This document shows positions 42,470 through 44,605 of a DNA stretch of 44,605 bases, in pieces. Location of the stretch: contig JAPOGE010000004.1 of assembly GCA_028283345.1 (NCBI GenBank), positions 1 through 44,605 on the forward strand. Reading direction: 5' to 3'. A program made the position numbers and the translations under genes. How positions within the stretch are numbered: the first letter of the stretch is position 1; the number at the start of each line of letters is the position of its first letter. This stretch comes from Candidatus Poseidoniales archaeon (GTDB taxonomy: Archaea > Thermoplasmatota > Poseidoniia > Poseidoniales > Poseidoniaceae). Under the pieces are notes generated by a model. It was not told the origin of the DNA and made no database searches. It worked only from the letters and a program-made list of their open reading frames with translations.

Positions 42470-43153
42470 TCATTCTTCTTCTTCATCCGAAAGGTCGACG
42501 AGGGATTTCGCCTCATCCTCTTTCATCCAGTGCTTGCTGGTCAGGTGACGTACCATATTGTCCGAGCGTAGTTTGGCATCACACTTCGGGCAATTGACCA
42601 AATCGGTTCTCTCAACCACTTTGGTCGCGGTTGCTTTCGGTGCGAAAAATCCCATTTCCTTCTTCTTCATGATAAATAAGATGGTGAATATTATCAGGAT
42701 TAACATTACGATGAAGGGCATGAAGTATGACCATACTGGAACATCAGTACTCAGGCGTATATCCATAGTCACATAGCGGTCTTCCTCGGCCATTTTACCA
42801 TCCCCCCCCTCAAGGTCGATGGTATGATTGAATTCGTCTCCCTCAGCGGATAGTATCAGCGTCTTTCCATGGTCAGAGGAATGGAAATGCAACACCAATT
42901 CGTAAATCCCACTCAATCCGGTTGACGATCCCCGCTCGGTATTGAGGCCACACAGGCTCTCATCGGTCTTTCCCGGAGAGCAATCGATTTCCACCATCAC
43001 GCCGCGGGCGGTATCGCCATCGAGATCTAGGACTTTCCCCGAGATGGTGTAGCGATGGTCCCACTCGTGCTCGGCCTTAACCAGGGTGGTGGAAGAGAGC
43101 AGGAACAAGGCGACGATGATAAGCCCGCCAATGGTTCGTAATATTTGTTTCAT
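42470..43153 (-). CDS. Exported Ig-like membrane protein with a cytosolic zinc finger
   Basis: 227 residues: signal peptide (LRTIGGLIIVALFLLSSTTLVKAE), an extracellular ~110-residue domain resembling carboxypeptidase-regulatory/Ig-like folds (TISGKVLDLDGDTARGVMVEID, with a Cys pair), one transmembrane helix (FMPFIVMLILIIFTILFIM) and a basic KKK stop. The ~60-residue cytosolic tail contains a C2H2 finger (CPKC-DAKLRSDNMVRHLTSKH) and ends in EEEE. A membrane protein carrying a single nucleic-acid- or protein-binding finger inside is unusual. The ATG at 43153 is preferred, with AGGTGGA about eight bases upstream; the one at 43159 sits too close to it. Function unknown; a membrane-tethered adaptor is a guess. 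Confidence 0.75.
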   Translation of the reverse strand: MKQILRTIGGLIIVALFLLSSTTLVKAEHEWDHRYTISGKVLDLDGDTARGVMVEIDCSPGKTDESLCGLNTERGSSTGLSGIYELVLHFHSSDHGKTLILSAEGDEFNHTIDLEGGDGKMAEEDRYVTMDIRLSTDVPVWSYFMPFIVMLILIIFTILFIMKKKEMGFFAPKATATKVVERTDLVNCPKCDAKLRSDNMVRHLTSKHWMKEDEAKSLVDLSDEEEE

Positions 43154-43367
43154 AATCATTCCACCTTCTCATCTCACCATTCACCTTAGGTTGGATAGAC
43201 CGGGCGAATTAACACCCATCAATAAATCGACCGACAAGCGCCTGAGGAGAATCTAACCAAATCATCCCCTCAAACCACCCACCGAACCACTCACCTGATT
43301 ACCCCTCCCTCGGGAAAGGGATGAACACCCGTTGCTTTCAAGAACAGAGCATTACTGCAAAGGTCAG

Positions 43368-43454
43368 GCAGGGGTTGCCCAGCTTGGTCAAAGGCGCTGG
43401 GATGAGGTCCCAGTCCATATTGGTTCGCAGGTTCAAATCCTGCCCTCTGCACCA
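43368..43454 (+). tRNA. tRNA-Leu (anticodon GAG)
   Basis: All arms are seen. Acceptor GCAGGGG (43368-43374) pairs with CCTCTGC (43444-43450), with one G-T wobble. A D-arm with GGTC follows. The anticodon stem CTGGG/CCCAG encloses loop ATGAGGT, giving anticodon GAG, which reads CTC/CTT leucine codons. A long variable arm (TCCATATTGGTTCG), as in leucine tRNA, and a T-arm CAGGTTCAAATCCTG complete it. The discriminator is A43451, and CCA is encoded at 43452-43454. There is no intron. Its 3' side borders AT-richer sequence with the transporter gene. Confidence 0.95.
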
Positions 43455-43655
43455 GCCTTGCAAAGTGGTCGGAGATTTGGTGGCAAACTCCCGGAGAAAA
43501 CTGGATATCATCACTTCATTTGAGACAAACACAAGTACACAATAAAGGAACCAATGATGTTCATTATGTTTTGAATTGGGATGATGGTGATGAGCAGCAT
43601 CGCCTTCAACCAGCCTCAAATGTGAGACGTTAAATTGTTTGAAACAAGGTGTGTT

Positions 43656-44605
43656 TCAAGGGGTGGTCTGTGTGCGGGTAGCGTTCTTTGAACCGGGTAA
43701 CCAAGAAGGACTCCACCAATTCCACTTACCCATTAACCGCATCACTGCAGGAACAACAAGTGCACGAACGATAGTGGCATCGATGAGAATAGCTAGCGCT
43801 AATCCAAATCCAATTTGCTTGAGAATGATGACTGAGGATAATCCAAAGGCGCTGAAAACTACGACCATAATCGCTGCAGCCCCTGTAATCAAACGGCCAG
43901 TTCTCTCCAAACCCGTTGCAACGGCTAATGTATTGTCCCCAGTTCTTTCCCATTCCTCATGAATTCGGGACAACATCAGAACCTCGTAATCCATTGATAA
44001 TCCAAAAATGATACAGAACAAAATTACCGGATTTCCAGAATCGATTGGTTGGGGTGTGAAATTTAATAATTCCGCCCCATTTCCCCATTGGAAAACCCAT
44101 ACCATCATTCCGAAAGAAGCGGAAATTGAAAGGATATTCATTGCAACTGCTTTTATGGGAATCACGATACTCCGTACTTGAATATAAATCAGCAGAATTG
44201 TCATTATTATAATGAATGCGAGAGCCTTGGGAAGGTTCTCTCCGATAGCCTCCAGAGTGTCTTGATTGTATGCTGCGAAACCACCAATGAGAATTTGGGT
44301 ATTATCACCAGATTCTAATTCTTCAGCAAAATCCGGATTTTCTAAACGCATATCTACAATTTGGCCTCGGCTCTCGGTACTCGTCTGTGAACCTTCCAAG
44401 GAGACAACGATGTAAGTTAAATCGCCGCGTACAAATTGATCGCGAAGATAATTTCTCTGTGAGATGGTTTCGTTAGATAGATACTCATCAGGAATGGCCC
44501 AAAATGACACAACCTCACTTTGATTCATTCCCTGTTGTGGCAAACCTATTCCAAATGAGTCCACTACATCATCATCAGAAATATATCCTAATATTTGCGA
44601 ATGGA
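43656..44605 (-). CDS. MMPL/RND-superfamily membrane transporter, C-terminal part
   Basis: The frame is open to the window's right edge, so the N-terminal half lies outside. What remains (316 codons) has a periplasmic-type domain and then about six transmembrane helices. It includes the family pattern FCIIFGLSMDYEVLMLSRIHEEW, the D-Y-x-x-x-L-x-x-R segment of RND proton relay helices. The second half has VFSAFGLSSVIILKQIGFGLALAILIDATIVRALVVPAVM, the typical MMPL ending. It exports lipids or drugs by proton antiport; the substrate is unknown. Composition is AT-richer than the rest of the window. The stop lies ~200 bases from the tRNA-Leu on the other strand. Confidence 0.85.
   Translation of the reverse strand, partial: HSQILGYISDDDVVDSFGIGLPQQGMNQSEVVSFWAIPDEYLSNETISQRNYLRDQFVRGDLTYIVVSLEGSQTSTESRGQIVDMRLENPDFAEELESGDNTQILIGGFAAYNQDTLEAIGENLPKALAFIIIMTILLIYIQVRSIVIPIKAVAMNILSISASFGMMVWVFQWGNGAELLNFTPQPIDSGNPVILFCIIFGLSMDYEVLMLSRIHEEWERTGDNTLAVATGLERTGRLITGAAAIMVVVFSAFGLSSVIILKQIGFGLALAILIDATIVRALVVPAVMRLMGKWNWWSPSWLPGSKNATRTQTTP

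Noticed and set aside
43321-43545. Small frames across the tRNA-Leu gene
   Set aside because: They translate the tRNA itself and its flank; the cloverleaf is complete, so a protein is unlikely.

Overview
The window looks like a chromosomal segment of an uncultured marine planktonic archaeon, most likely of the Marine Group II / Poseidoniales (Thermoplasmatota) type. Four things support an archaeon. There is an ether-lipid gene (geranylgeranylglyceryl phosphate synthase). A ribosomal protein L18Ae - prefoldin alpha - FtsY gene string, characteristic of archaea, is present. Translation starts are preceded by GGAGGTGA-type sites. One exported protein ends in a PGF-CTERM-type sorting tail. The many exported proteases, thrombospondin-type-3 calcium repeats and a bacterial-type UvrA fit the mosaic gene content of Poseidoniales. 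The species assignment is inference, because no rRNA gene is in the window.

Layout. Positions 1-8.1 kb hold a partial gene for a probable FAD reductase, a NagD-like HAD phosphatase followed by a NERD-domain protein, two small single-pass exported proteins, a secreted LVIVD beta-propeller protein, an S15/CocE-type lipoprotein hydrolase and an SDR epimerase/reductase. From 8.1 to 11.6 kb there is one giant, AT-richer surface protein with three ~250-residue repeats. It is followed by a eukaryote-type orotidylate decarboxylase and a small P/Q-rich membrane protein. Minus-strand genes from 16.45 down to 12.88 kb form one operon-like run: L18Ae, prefoldin alpha, FtsY, a DUF1844 protein and a membrane-anchored CheY-like receiver. 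From 16.6 to 22.3 kb lie a subtilase with TSP3 repeats, a MamK-like actin and a long coiled-coil protein. From 24.2 down to 22.3 kb a three-gene minus-strand set (ferredoxin, short FAD protein, GGGP synthase) looks like a membrane-lipid operon.

From 24.2 to 26.3 kb an AT-rich regulatory stretch with two tandem palindromes precedes a beta-CASP ribonuclease gene that carries one in-frame TGA, followed by a small zinc-ribbon protein. From 26.5 to 37.6 kb are a TauE/SafE permease, then MoeA, UvrA, a large PurL with a low-complexity insert, PurQ, an acyltransferase-type membrane protein and the alanyl-tRNA editing protein AlaX. From 37.6 to 44.6 kb are a charged zinc-knuckle protein, an M50 membrane protease, an M28 lipoprotein peptidase, a DDAH-like enzyme, a membrane protein with a cytosolic zinc finger, a tRNA-Leu(GAG), and the C-terminal part of an MMPL/RND transporter that runs off the window.

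Functionally the window mixes core housekeeping (protein targeting, purine and pyrimidine synthesis, lipid synthesis, DNA repair, tRNA editing) with an outward-facing protein-degradation kit (S8, S15 and M28 peptidases plus the M50 protease), as expected for a protein-degrading heterotroph. The most unusual items are the MamK-like actin with its coiled-coil neighbour, the interrupted beta-CASP gene behind a double palindrome, and the tail-anchored receiver at the end of the translation/secretion operon.
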